Below are positions 1 to 6,187 of a DNA stretch of 9,618 nt, piece after piece. The notes under the pieces were generated by a model. It had not been told where the DNA came from. It searched no databases and was given only the letters and a program-made list of their open reading frames with translations. Position 1 is the first letter of the stretch, and each line of letters starts with the position of its first letter. The stretch is from UBA685 sp049890215 (GTDB taxonomy: Bacteria; Pseudomonadota; Alphaproteobacteria; Puniceispirillales; Puniceispirillaceae), in contig JBMHBX010000030.1 in NCBI GenBank assembly GCA_049890215.1, positions 1 through 9,618 of the forward strand, read 5' to 3'. The position numbers and the translations under genes are program-made.

Positions 1-68
1 CGAGGTTGTGACAAACGTCTAAAGGCCGAATAATCTAACGAAAACAAATATTTAGAGAAGAATAAAGT

Positions 69-145
69 TGGTAGCGGAGGAGGGACTCGAACCCCCGACA
101 CGCGGATTATGATTCCGCTGCTCTAACCAGCTGAGCTACTCCGCC
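69..145 (-). tRNA. tRNA-Met (CAT), elongator type
   Basis: Read on the minus strand, this 77-nt stretch folds as a complete tRNA. It has a 7-bp acceptor stem (GGCGGAG with CTCCGCT, including a G1-U72 wobble), a GCTC/GAGC D-stem and a GCGGA/TCCGC anticodon stem. The loop is ATCATAA with anticodon CAT, followed by a GGGGG/CCCTC T-stem, a TTCGAGT loop, discriminator A and an encoded CCA. The CAT anticodon allows elongator Met, initiator fMet or the lysidine-modified Ile2. An initiator would have an unpaired C1-A72 and three consecutive G-C pairs under the anticodon loop, which are absent. Overall it resembles alphaproteobacterial elongator tRNA-Met. The gene's 5' end faces the sugar cluster. Confidence 0.95.
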
Positions 146-148
146 ATC

Positions 149-170
149 ATGGTGACTTTGTGGTTACCAT
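149..170 (-). other. Small hairpin in the predicted tRNA-Met leader
   Basis: Positions 149-156 and 163-170 pair as an 8-bp stem with one G-U pair around a 6-nt loop. The hairpin sits 3 nt upstream of the mature tRNA 5' end and inside the predicted 5' leader. It has no run of T residues after it, so it is not an obvious terminator. It may be a processing feature, or it may be chance. Confidence 0.35.
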
Positions 171-184
171 ATATCTGGAATGCC

Positions 185-213
185 TTTTTAGTACCATCGG
201 CAAGATGGGTCAA
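185..213 (-). promoter_or_regulatory. Putative sigma-70-type promoter for tRNA-Met
   Basis: On the minus strand, TTGACC (213-208, preceded by C to give CTTGAC) lies exactly 17 bp from TAAAAA (190-185). Transcription would start near position 178, about 33 nt before the tRNA. The -35 matches consensus at 5 of 6 positions and the -10 at 4 of 6. CTTGAC-type -35 boxes are typical of strong alphaproteobacterial stable-RNA promoters. The position agrees with a separately transcribed tRNA. The call rests on motif and spacing only. Confidence 0.45.
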
Positions 214-334
214 GCCCCAATTATGTTGTTTTCAAAAGCGACTGCTATGGCCCCTGAGCCACGTGTTGTGGCCTGTGTTAGGACAGCCCATTCCTGGTGA
301 TAGCAAGGGCATATAAGAGCATCAAAATAAACGG

Positions 335-2236
335 CTAGTTCTTTTCGTTTTTCTGATGTTTGAAACCGGTAACCAGTTTTTCAAGCAAGGAAATGATAGC
401 GATGTTATCAGACGATTTGGCAAGCTGATCCAGTTGCTTTGCTGCCTCTGAGAATTCACGCCATGACATATGAGTCTCATTTGCTCTGCGAATTTTTGGA
501 TGTGCTGTATCTTCATCATCCTCGCTAATCAGCAATTCTTCATATAATTTTTCACCCACTCTGAGGCCGGTAACCGCAATTTTGATATCACCATCTTCAT
601 CATCACTATGCATGGGGCGCAGGCCTGAAAGCTCAATCATCTTGACTGCCAGTTCATATATTTTCACAGGCTCGCCCATATCCAAAAGATAAACAGGCGC
701 GGCCTGCCCTTTGTGAGGCGACGTTGTGGTCATGGCGCCTGCCTGTATCACCAAAGAAGCGGCTTCTGAGATTGTCATAAAGTAACGTGTCACATCTTTA
801 TGAGTGACGGTGACAGGGCCACCTGCTTTGATCTGCTCTTTGAAGATTGGCACCACTGAACCTGATGAGTTCAGGACATTGCCAAAGCGGACCATCGCAA
901 AGATTGTCTTATTCTGCTTTGTTGACAGGGCCTGAAGCGCGATTTCTGCCAGTCTTTTACTGGCCCCCATAATATTGGTTGGGCGCACTGCCTTATCTGT
1001 GCTGATCAGCACAAATTTTTTCACACCAGCTTTGATAGCCTGTTCTGCTGTCACCAATGTGCCAAAGCAATTATTATAAATCCCCTCAAAAGGATTATCC
1101 TCAACAATAGGAACATGCTTATAGGCGGCGGCGTGATAAATAGTATCAGGGCTATATTCTGTTAAGATTTGTGACAAGCGCGCCTTATCGGTAACAGAGC
1201 CGAGAAGCGAGATGATTTTGGTGCCTCTATGGTATGGATGACGCTGTTTTTCAAGGCGCTCCCTGATTTGAAAAAGCGCAAATTCACTATGATCAAACAA
1301 AATGATTTTTAATGCATTCAGCTTCAGAATCTGGCTTGCCAGCTCAGAGCCGATTGACCCGCCTGCCCCGGTTACCATAACGGTTTTACCTGCGATATCA
1401 GAGGCCATTAACTCTTCGTCAGGCGCCACGGAATCACGGCCAAGAATATCTTCAATCGACACTTCTCTGATATCATTGACTGTCACCCTGCCAAGAGACA
1501 GATCAGAATAGCTTGGCAGAGTTTGGACCGTAAAAGGATATCCAACCAACATTTCAATGATTTCTTTGCGCCTTTGAAGCGATACTGAGGGCATGGCCAC
1601 CATGACTTGCGCGATGCCAAGTTTCTCGGCCAGTACGCCTATCTGTTCAGGTGCATAGATAAGATGACCGCTAATCTGGCTTCCCTGCAATTGATGATTA
1701 TCATCCAAAAAGCCAACAATCGATACCTCACGGCTATGGGCAAGCGCGGCCGCCAGTTCACGCCCCGCAGCGCCGGCGCCATAAATTAAAGCTTTGGGGC
1801 GTCTGTTTTTCGTCAGCTCTTCTTTATACATCCCACCAAGCCACAGCCGTGATATACCTCTGGAAGCTGCCACCAGTAAGAAAAAGACGATTGGCTGAAT
1901 TATGCCAATGGTGCCTGGCACACCCTCTAGCCCGATGATCGCCACCACCAACGCATAAAGAACCCCGTAAGCCCCAACAGCCTTGGTGATAGACATCATA
2001 GCAGATCCGCCTGCATAACGGAAAACCACCCGATATAATCCAAAATAAATAAATACCGGAATCGATATCATGATCGCAATAAGCCATGCTTTCACAGGTG
2101 CGAATGCATGTGAAACCGTCCAGAAAGTCAGAAAACTGCCACTTTGCAAATAAAAGGCTAACCAGACCGATATGACAGCAAGCAAGCTGTCAGTGGCCAT
2201 GACGGAAAGCCGTTTCACATTGCGTGGCAATGCCAA
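335..2236 (-). CDS. Membrane-bound UDP-GlcNAc 4,6-dehydratase (PglF/WbpM/CapD type)
   Basis: This 633-residue inner-membrane protein belongs to the family that converts UDP-GlcNAc to UDP-4-keto-6-deoxy-GlcNAc. About four hydrophobic segments lie at residues ~12-30, 50-70, 87-105 and 110-125. A first Rossmann-like region follows (YGAGAAGRE, 152-160), then the catalytic SDR domain with the NAD-binding motif TGAGGSIGSE (289-298). The active site reads S-T-D-K (412-415) and then M423-G-A-S-K427. Met in place of the usual SDR Tyr is the hallmark of the PglF/WbpM branch, as opposed to soluble PseB/FlaA1 enzymes. It would supply the first intermediate for the aminotransferase at 8021-9526, or for another glycan route such as lipid-linked bacillosamine. 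It has its own predicted promoter. The start given is TTG, but a CTG at 2251 behind a strong Shine-Dalgarno is likely the true start and would give 638 residues. The stop is TAG. Confidence 0.93.
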   Translation of the reverse strand: MALPRNVKRLSVMATDSLLAVISVWLAFYLQSGSFLTFWTVSHAFAPVKAWLIAIMISIPVFIYFGLYRVVFRYAGGSAMMSITKAVGAYGVLYALVVAIIGLEGVPGTIGIIQPIVFFLLVAASRGISRLWLGGMYKEELTKNRRPKALIYGAGAAGRELAAALAHSREVSIVGFLDDNHQLQGSQISGHLIYAPEQIGVLAEKLGIAQVMVAMPSVSLQRRKEIIEMLVGYPFTVQTLPSYSDLSLGRVTVNDIREVSIEDILGRDSVAPDEELMASDIAGKTVMVTGAGGSIGSELASQILKLNALKIILFDHSEFALFQIRERLEKQRHPYHRGTKIISLLGSVTDKARLSQILTEYSPDTIYHAAAYKHVPIVEDNPFEGIYNNCFGTLVTAEQAIKAGVKKFVLISTDKAVRPTNIMGASKRLAEIALQALSTKQNKTIFAMVRFGNVLNSSGSVVPIFKEQIKAGGPVTVTHKDVTRYFMTISEAASLVIQAGAMTTTSPHKGQAAPVYLLDMGEPVKIYELAVKMIELSGLRPMHSDDEDGDIKIAVTGLRVGEKLYEELLISEDDEDTAHPKIRRANETHMSWREFSEAAKQLDQLAKSSDNIAIISLLEKLVTGFKHQKNEKN

Positions 2237-2256
2237 TATCTTATCTCTCAGAACAG

Positions 2257-2262
2257 CCTCCC
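2257..2262 (-). promoter_or_regulatory. Strong ribosome binding site GGGAGG upstream of the dehydratase
   Basis: GGGAGG lies 20 nt before the TTG at 2236, which is too far for normal initiation, but only 5 nt before an in-frame CTG at 2251. An in-frame TAA lies immediately upstream of this site, so no ATG, GTG or TTG is available in the right place. The site therefore argues for CTG initiation. Confidence 0.55.
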
Positions 2263-2282
2263 TTTAGAACCGTTGCGCTGAA

Positions 2283-2311
2283 TTTATGTTCTTTAACTAC
2301 CAAAATATCAA
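2283..2311 (-). promoter_or_regulatory. Putative promoter for the dehydratase gene
   Basis: TTGATA (2311-2306) and CATAAA (2288-2283) are separated by 17 bp on the minus strand, matching consensus at 5 of 6 and 4 of 6 positions. The predicted start near 2276 lies about 14 nt before the GGGAGG ribosome binding site, a consistent short leader. It implies that the dehydratase can be transcribed separately from the synthase operon. Confidence 0.45.
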
Positions 2312-2326
2312 AGTAGAAATCAATTG

Positions 2327-2347
2327 GTTACATTGCGCGATTGTAAC
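2327..2347. promoter_or_regulatory. 21-bp near-palindrome, candidate operator/activator site
   Basis: GTTACA and TGTAAC form perfect 6-bp arms around a 9-bp centre. Of the ten symmetric position pairs, eight are complementary. The centre lies about 61 bp upstream of the predicted dehydratase transcription start, a position typical of class I activator sites. It looks like a site for a dimeric helix-turn-helix regulator. I do not recognise the specific family. Confidence 0.45.
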
Positions 2348-2425
2348 ACAAACTCATTGCTTGTCATCTTAGGATCGTTTCCATGATAACCATTTTCACG
2401 ATTTACGTACCTGTTATTTATAGTC

Positions 2426-2471
2426 AAATTTCACCGCCAGTTTAATCAGTCAAACGGATAAGGTGAAATTT
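2426..2471 (-). repeat. Long inverted repeat / hairpin after the neuC-like gene
   Basis: Perfect 10-bp arms (AAATTTCACC at 2426-2435 and GGTGAAATTT at 2462-2471) extend by 3 bp (AGT/ACT) if one base at 2425 is bulged. The apical part pairs further (GTTT/AAAC, then CC/GG across a bulge), leaving an 8-nt loop. It begins about 36 nt after the stop of the upstream gene. No T-tract follows on the minus strand, so it is not a classical intrinsic terminator. It could stabilise the 3' end of the operon mRNA, act in Rho-linked termination, or be a dispersed palindromic element. Confidence 0.6.
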
Positions 2472-2506
2472 ACTCAGCCATGCTTACTATGACGGGCAAA
2501 ACAGGA

Positions 2507-3637
2507 TCAAAATGCCATTTTTTTCGTGAGCAAATCAGGATCCAATATCATCTCATCAAGACATTCAAGCAATTTTCTGTCAGCTCTGCCATCTCCATAG
2601 ATATTATGAGATGATCTTGTCCAGCTTCTGGCAGCCTTGATGGCGTCTGTGATCTTGTCAGATGATATATGAGGGCAATCAAAGGTGTTGGCATTTCGTA
2701 ACCGCCCCTTTTGGCGCGCACCAATATTCACACAAGGCACAGCAAAGCTTGCTGATTCAATAATGCCAGAAGAGGAGTTTCCGATAAGAAGATCAGACAT
2801 ATTAAGAAGGTCAAGATAGCGGTCACGATCAAGATGTGTCAGAATACGCAAGCGGTTATTTTGCGCTAAACCATTCAAATAAGCGGAAATGCCGGCACCA
2901 CCTGCATCAGAATTTGGGTGCAAAATCACAAGGGCATATCCCATTTTTTGGGTCGCCTCGACCACAAGCTGCATTTGCTCTGCTGCTTTGTCAGCTTCCT
3001 GAACAACAGGATGAAACACACAAAGCGCAAGCGCGTCCCCATGATGATCAAGACCAATATCTTTTAGCAAGGAGGCAGAATTGCCTGTATCTCTGCCCGC
3101 AATACCAACCAGACCAGGCGCCCCAATGATATGAATATGGTCTTCTAATTCACCCATCTTGACCAGCCTGTCATAGGCATCTTGTGTTGCCGGAAAATGG
3201 AAATGGCTTAGCTTGGTGATGACATGACGGAAACTTTCATCCAAGGTGCCGGTGCGCTCACCCCCGTGAATATGTGCAACATGTATTCCAAGATGAACAG
3301 CCGCAAGAGCCGCTGCCACCATCTCGCCCCTGTCACCCAACAGCAACACCAAATCAGGGCGTGTCTTTGTCCACACTGACACAAAGCCTTTTAACTCATC
3401 CGCCAGAGCAAAACACATCTCACTGCCAGACTCACCACTTAGCTGGACCGGAATCTCACCAATAAGGGGAAGACCAGATTCTATGATTTGGTCACGCGTA
3501 TTTCCATATTGCGCAACCATGTGCTGACCAGTGGCAATGACACCAACATCATGGCGAGGGGCCTTATGAACATGCAACAGGCATCTTTCCATTAAGCCAA
3601 AATCAGCCCGGCTTCCGCTAACATAATGAATAAGCAA
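2507..3637 (-). CDS. neuC: Hydrolysing UDP-sugar 2-epimerase, NeuC/LegG type
   Basis: This 376-residue cytoplasmic enzyme is of the GT-B-fold family that removes UDP while inverting C2. NeuC acts on UDP-GlcNAc to give ManNAc. LegG acts on UDP-diacetyl-bacillosamine to give 2,4-diacetamido-2,4,6-trideoxymannose. Family motifs are all present: GSRADFG (8-14), LLGDRGEM (99-106, D102), HIHGGERTG (122-130, E127) followed by D133 and RHVITKLSHFHF. A C-terminal UDP-binding region begins with GNSSSGIIES and continues to GARQKGR. Together with a bacillosamine-type aminotransferase and acetyltransferase in the same operon, the LegG activity is the better guess. Motifs alone do not separate it from NeuC. 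The start is TTG (3637), supported by AGGAG six bases upstream. It is the last gene of the tight cluster and ends in TGA. Confidence 0.92.
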   Translation of the reverse strand: MLIHYVSGSRADFGLMERCLLHVHKAPRHDVGVIATGQHMVAQYGNTRDQIIESGLPLIGEIPVQLSGESGSEMCFALADELKGFVSVWTKTRPDLVLLLGDRGEMVAAALAAVHLGIHVAHIHGGERTGTLDESFRHVITKLSHFHFPATQDAYDRLVKMGELEDHIHIIGAPGLVGIAGRDTGNSASLLKDIGLDHHGDALALCVFHPVVQEADKAAEQMQLVVEATQKMGYALVILHPNSDAGGAGISAYLNGLAQNNRLRILTHLDRDRYLDLLNMSDLLIGNSSSGIIESASFAVPCVNIGARQKGRLRNANTFDCPHISSDKITDAIKAARSWTRSSHNIYGDGRADRKLLECLDEMILDPDLLTKKMAF

Positions 3638-3643
3638 ATGTGA

Positions 3644-3648
3644 CTCCT
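3644..3648 (-). promoter_or_regulatory. Ribosome binding site AGGAG fixing a TTG start
   Basis: AGGAG lies 6 nt upstream of TTG at 3637. No ATG or GTG lies nearby in frame, and the encoded N-terminus (MLIHYVSGSRADFG) begins where this protein family begins, so the TTG start is well supported. Confidence 0.8.
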
Positions 3649-3671
3649 ATCCAAAGAAGAGCGTAAGCGTA

Positions 3672-4289
3672 TCAGACAGGACCAATGCGCCTTGCAGGAG
3701 AGCCGACATAAATGCCGGGCTCATCTATATTTTTTATCACACAAGAGCCGGCACCGATGATTGTGCCTTCTGCGACTTGTGCCTGATTTACGATTTGCGC
3801 ACCGGCACCGACAAAGACATGCGCACCAAGAACTGACCCGCCTGCCAGAATGCTGCCAGGCGCCAAATGGCAAAAATCACCTATGACACTGTCATGTTCT
3901 ATGATAGCGCCGTTATTGACGATAACGCCCCTGCCAATTGAGGCATCACTTGTTACTATGGCGCCAGATAAAACCATACTGCCTTTGCCCGGAGGCGCTG
4001 TGAAATAGCGATCTTCATCAGCGATGAATGTTGCCATTGATATGCCTGCTTCTTCAGCCTGTTGTTGCCTGCTTGCACGAATTTTATTATCACCAATGGT
4101 CACAATGAGTGACCATCCCCTGGCCTCATCAGGCGCGTTAAAAGACACGCTCACACCCGCTACATCTGTGCCGCAGTCCATTTGTTCATCTGCAAAACAT
4201 AATGATGACTGAGGCCAGCGCATTTTTATCTGGCTTGCCACAACACGGCCATGACCGCCTGCCCCGAATAAACAAATTTTATCGTACAT
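3672..4289 (-). CDS. neuD: Sugar acyltransferase, PglD/LegH/NeuD family
   Basis: This 205-residue cytoplasmic acetyl-CoA-dependent transferase has an N-terminal nucleotide-sugar-binding half starting LFGAGGHGRVV (7-17). A left-handed beta-helix made of hexapeptide repeats spans about 98-190. E131-H132-D133 in the repeat region aligns with the catalytic His (His125) described for Campylobacter PglD. The family N-acetylates UDP-4-amino-4,6-dideoxy-GlcNAc (PglD, LegH) or O-acetylates sialic acid (NeuD). The co-encoded aminotransferase favours the N-acetylation role, possibly with another acyl donor. Its ATG overlaps the end of the synthase gene by 11 nt and no strong Shine-Dalgarno precedes it, which points to translational coupling. 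Stop is TGA, and 34 nt separate it from the next gene. Confidence 0.9.
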   Translation of the reverse strand: MYDKICLFGAGGHGRVVASQIKMRWPQSSLCFADEQMDCGTDVAGVSVSFNAPDEARGWSLIVTIGDNKIRASRQQQAEEAGISMATFIADEDRYFTAPPGKGSMVLSGAIVTSDASIGRGVIVNNGAIIEHDSVIGDFCHLAPGSILAGGSVLGAHVFVGAGAQIVNQAQVAEGTIIGAGSCVIKNIDEPGIYVGSPARRIGPV

Positions 4290-5328
4290 GAGAGATCTCT
4301 AGCAAATCATCTTTAGCAACATCCTGTGTCAGGACACTGCCGACAAATTGATCCATGCGGCTGACCTCAACGCCGTTGCCGGGGCGTTTGCCCATCATAT
4401 CATCTTCTTGCAAAACATGACCAGCCGCAAAATCATCACGATAGACAATGCTTTTACGCACAACGCTCTGCATCATTTTTTCAGAGGAAGTCGCCCGCTT
4501 GACACCATCGCCCAAACCAGCTTCGATCTGGCGCAATAAGCGAACCATCTCACCAAATTCCTTTGCCTCAATTGAGGCAGCGTGATCTGGGCCTGTCATG
4601 GTGCAATCAAGCGTAAAATGTTTTTCCAAAACAGCCATACCAAGCGCTTTGGCAACCAAAGCAGCATAAGGTCCGATTGTATGATCAGAAAACCCCACAG
4701 GACAGCCAAAGGCAGACTGCATGGACGCCAGCACACGTAAATTTTGATCTTCAATGCGCGCCGGATAATTAGACACGCATTGCAATATCACAATATCTGT
4801 ATCAGCCCCCAAGACATCTACCGCTTTTGATATCTCACCAAGATTTCCCATGCCAGTTGATAACATCACAGGCAGGCCGCTAGCCTTTGCTTTGCGAAGC
4901 AAGGGCAGGTTTGTCAATTCACCAGATGGCCATTTCAGGCAGGCAGGCTTAAGTGAAATCACATAATCAAGACTGATAGGATCAAAAGCGGTCGACATGA
5001 AATCAATGCCAATATCTTGGCAATGATCCCGCAATTCTGCAAAGACTTCAAAAGGCAATTCCAGACTGCGAAGCATATCATATTGGCTGCCCTCACCTGT
5101 GGAGCGTGCCTGATAATCTGCCTTTATGGCCGTTTCAAGAACCAGATCTTGTGTGCGGTACGTCTGAAACTTAACCGCATCAGCGCCTTGTTTATGAGCC
5201 TCTTCAATCATTTTATGCGCAAGGGCTTTGTCACCATTATGATTCACGCCAATTTCGGCTATGACATAGCAAGGCGCTTGTGCTGCGATTTCCCTGCCTG
5301 CGATTTGAATGGTTGGTGACATCGTCAT
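4279..5328 (-). CDS. neuB: Nonulosonic acid synthase (NeuB/LegI family)
   Basis: This 349-residue enzyme condenses phosphoenolpyruvate with a 2-acetamido mannose-type sugar to give a nine-carbon acid (sialic, legionaminic or pseudaminic). The TIM-barrel motifs are complete: AEIGVNHNG (24-32), KFQ (53-55), STAFD (112-116), SGE (135-137), STGM (157-160), CVSNYP (184-189), GFSDHT (212-217) and EKHFTLD (235-241). H216 and H237 match the metal ligands of meningococcal NeuB. The C-terminal SAF (antifreeze-like) domain spans about 288-349 and contains KRPGNG (R315), the arginine that reaches into the partner's active site in the dimer. Length is normal. Neighbours favour a legionaminate-type substrate, but specificity cannot be read from the motifs. 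Start is ATG at 5328, with a second ATG two codons later; the upstream stop is 1 nt away. Confidence 0.95.
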   Translation of the reverse strand: MTMSPTIQIAGREIAAQAPCYVIAEIGVNHNGDKALAHKMIEEAHKQGADAVKFQTYRTQDLVLETAIKADYQARSTGEGSQYDMLRSLELPFEVFAELRDHCQDIGIDFMSTAFDPISLDYVISLKPACLKWPSGELTNLPLLRKAKASGLPVMLSTGMGNLGEISKAVDVLGADTDIVILQCVSNYPARIEDQNLRVLASMQSAFGCPVGFSDHTIGPYAALVAKALGMAVLEKHFTLDCTMTGPDHAASIEAKEFGEMVRLLRQIEAGLGDGVKRATSSEKMMQSVVRKSIVYRDDFAAGHVLQEDDMMGKRPGNGVEVSRMDQFVGSVLTQDVAKDDLLEISHVR

Positions 5329-5329
5329 C

Positions 5330-6187
5330 TTACAAAGCTTTCTTTTTTTGGATCAGAGTGACAACATCACGAATACGATCTGCTGTCTCTGTTTGGTTGC
5401 GCTCCAATAATGCTTTATCAGCCTGACAGTAATTTCGATAAATAGCCTGCAATTTTGAAAGCTCTTGTGGCAAGTCCATCTCTGCTTTCAGGCTTTCAAG
5501 GTCAGGCGCATTGCGGTGCAATGTGCGGGACAAAATGGCAGCGTCTGATCCTAATCTTACATGTTCTCCTAAGATATATTCAGGGCTTACAATGCCTTCG
5601 CCGGCGCGTGCAATACCGCCTATGCCAAAACTGATCTGATGATGGCGCAAAGCCTGTGCTGCCTCTTCTAGTCTTTGGTCAGATAGTAACTCAAACATAA
5701 AATCAAGCTTTAGCTCAAGATGCAAATCATTCAGGCCAAAATGCAGGCGGCTTATCGGTAATTTAGCACATAAGTCAGGCACCAATTCCAGAGCAGAGAC
5801 CGTCTCAACAAGAGGCACTGCCTCTGCCCTGTCGCCAATCATATCATAAAAACGGGCTACGTCATCATAGCTGTGAAACATGGGCAGCATCACACTATCA
5901 GCGCCTCTGGCCAGAACATCATCTAATTCTGCTTTGGTGCCTTCATGTAACGGGTTAATGCGCACTAATAAATGTGCATTGTCAGCTGCCTCACGGATAC
6001 GTGTCACATCCTTAGCTGTTTGGCCGCTTTTCCAGCTATTAATGCCTTTTTGCCGGATATCTTTTCCCATATATTCAAGATCAACAAACAAACGAGATAC
6101 ACCGTTTTTGCTTGCATATCTTGCTATGTCAGGATCGTTGACAATCATGAAAAAAATCATCTCATCAGGCATTTTAGTCCCACTCAT
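5330..6187 (-). CDS. HpcH/HpaI-CitE-like aldolase/lyase, unknown substrate
   Basis: This 285-residue TIM-barrel protein is of the metal-dependent pyruvate/oxaloacetate-type aldolase and citrate-lyase-beta superfamily. Visible motifs are LFVDLEYMG (33-41), LVRINP (74-79, R76), GADSVMLPM (95-103), PLVET (125-129, E128) and FGLNDLHLEL (150-159, D154). A glycine-rich stretch and EHVRLGSDAAILSR follow. R76, E128 and D154 match the positions expected for carboxylate and divalent-metal binding. The His of the classical HpcH/HpaI D-x-E-H motif is replaced by Tyr39, so the usual catalytic dyad is missing. The last ~40 residues are a charged, probably helical tail. It overlaps the amidotransferase by ATGA and ends 1 nt before the synthase, so it is made with them. 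Its role in the sugar pathway is unknown; it may build or cleave a keto-acid substituent. Confidence 0.8.
   Translation of the reverse strand: MSGTKMPDEMIFFMIVNDPDIARYASKNGVSRLFVDLEYMGKDIRQKGINSWKSGQTAKDVTRIREAADNAHLLVRINPLHEGTKAELDDVLARGADSVMLPMFHSYDDVARFYDMIGDRAEAVPLVETVSALELVPDLCAKLPISRLHFGLNDLHLELKLDFMFELLSDQRLEEAAQALRHHQISFGIGGIARAGEGIVSPEYILGEHVRLGSDAAILSRTLHRNAPDLESLKAEMDLPQELSKLQAIYRNYCQADKALLERNQTETADRIRDVVTLIQKKKAL

Noticed and set aside
1..68. Possible gene or terminator to the left of the tRNA
   Set aside because: Stops occur in the frames examined, and neither a hairpin with a T-run nor a clear promoter is visible. Nothing can be supported here.
69..145. tRNA-Met as an integration site for a genomic island carrying the sugar cluster
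   Set aside because: Integrases usually use the 3' half of a tRNA gene, so an island would lie beyond position 69 to the left. The cluster is on the 5' side, and I see no integrase gene or direct repeat of the tRNA end within the window.
258..272. GCCAC/GTGGC hairpin downstream of the dehydratase as a terminator
   Set aside because: The stem is only 5 bp and no T-tract follows on the minus strand. Nothing else in 214-334 looks like a gene or a terminator.
1302..5319. Other plus-strand open frames of 60-100 codons, for example around 2836-3129 and 5017-5319
   Set aside because: All are antisense to well-supported coding regions and have unconvincing protein sequence.
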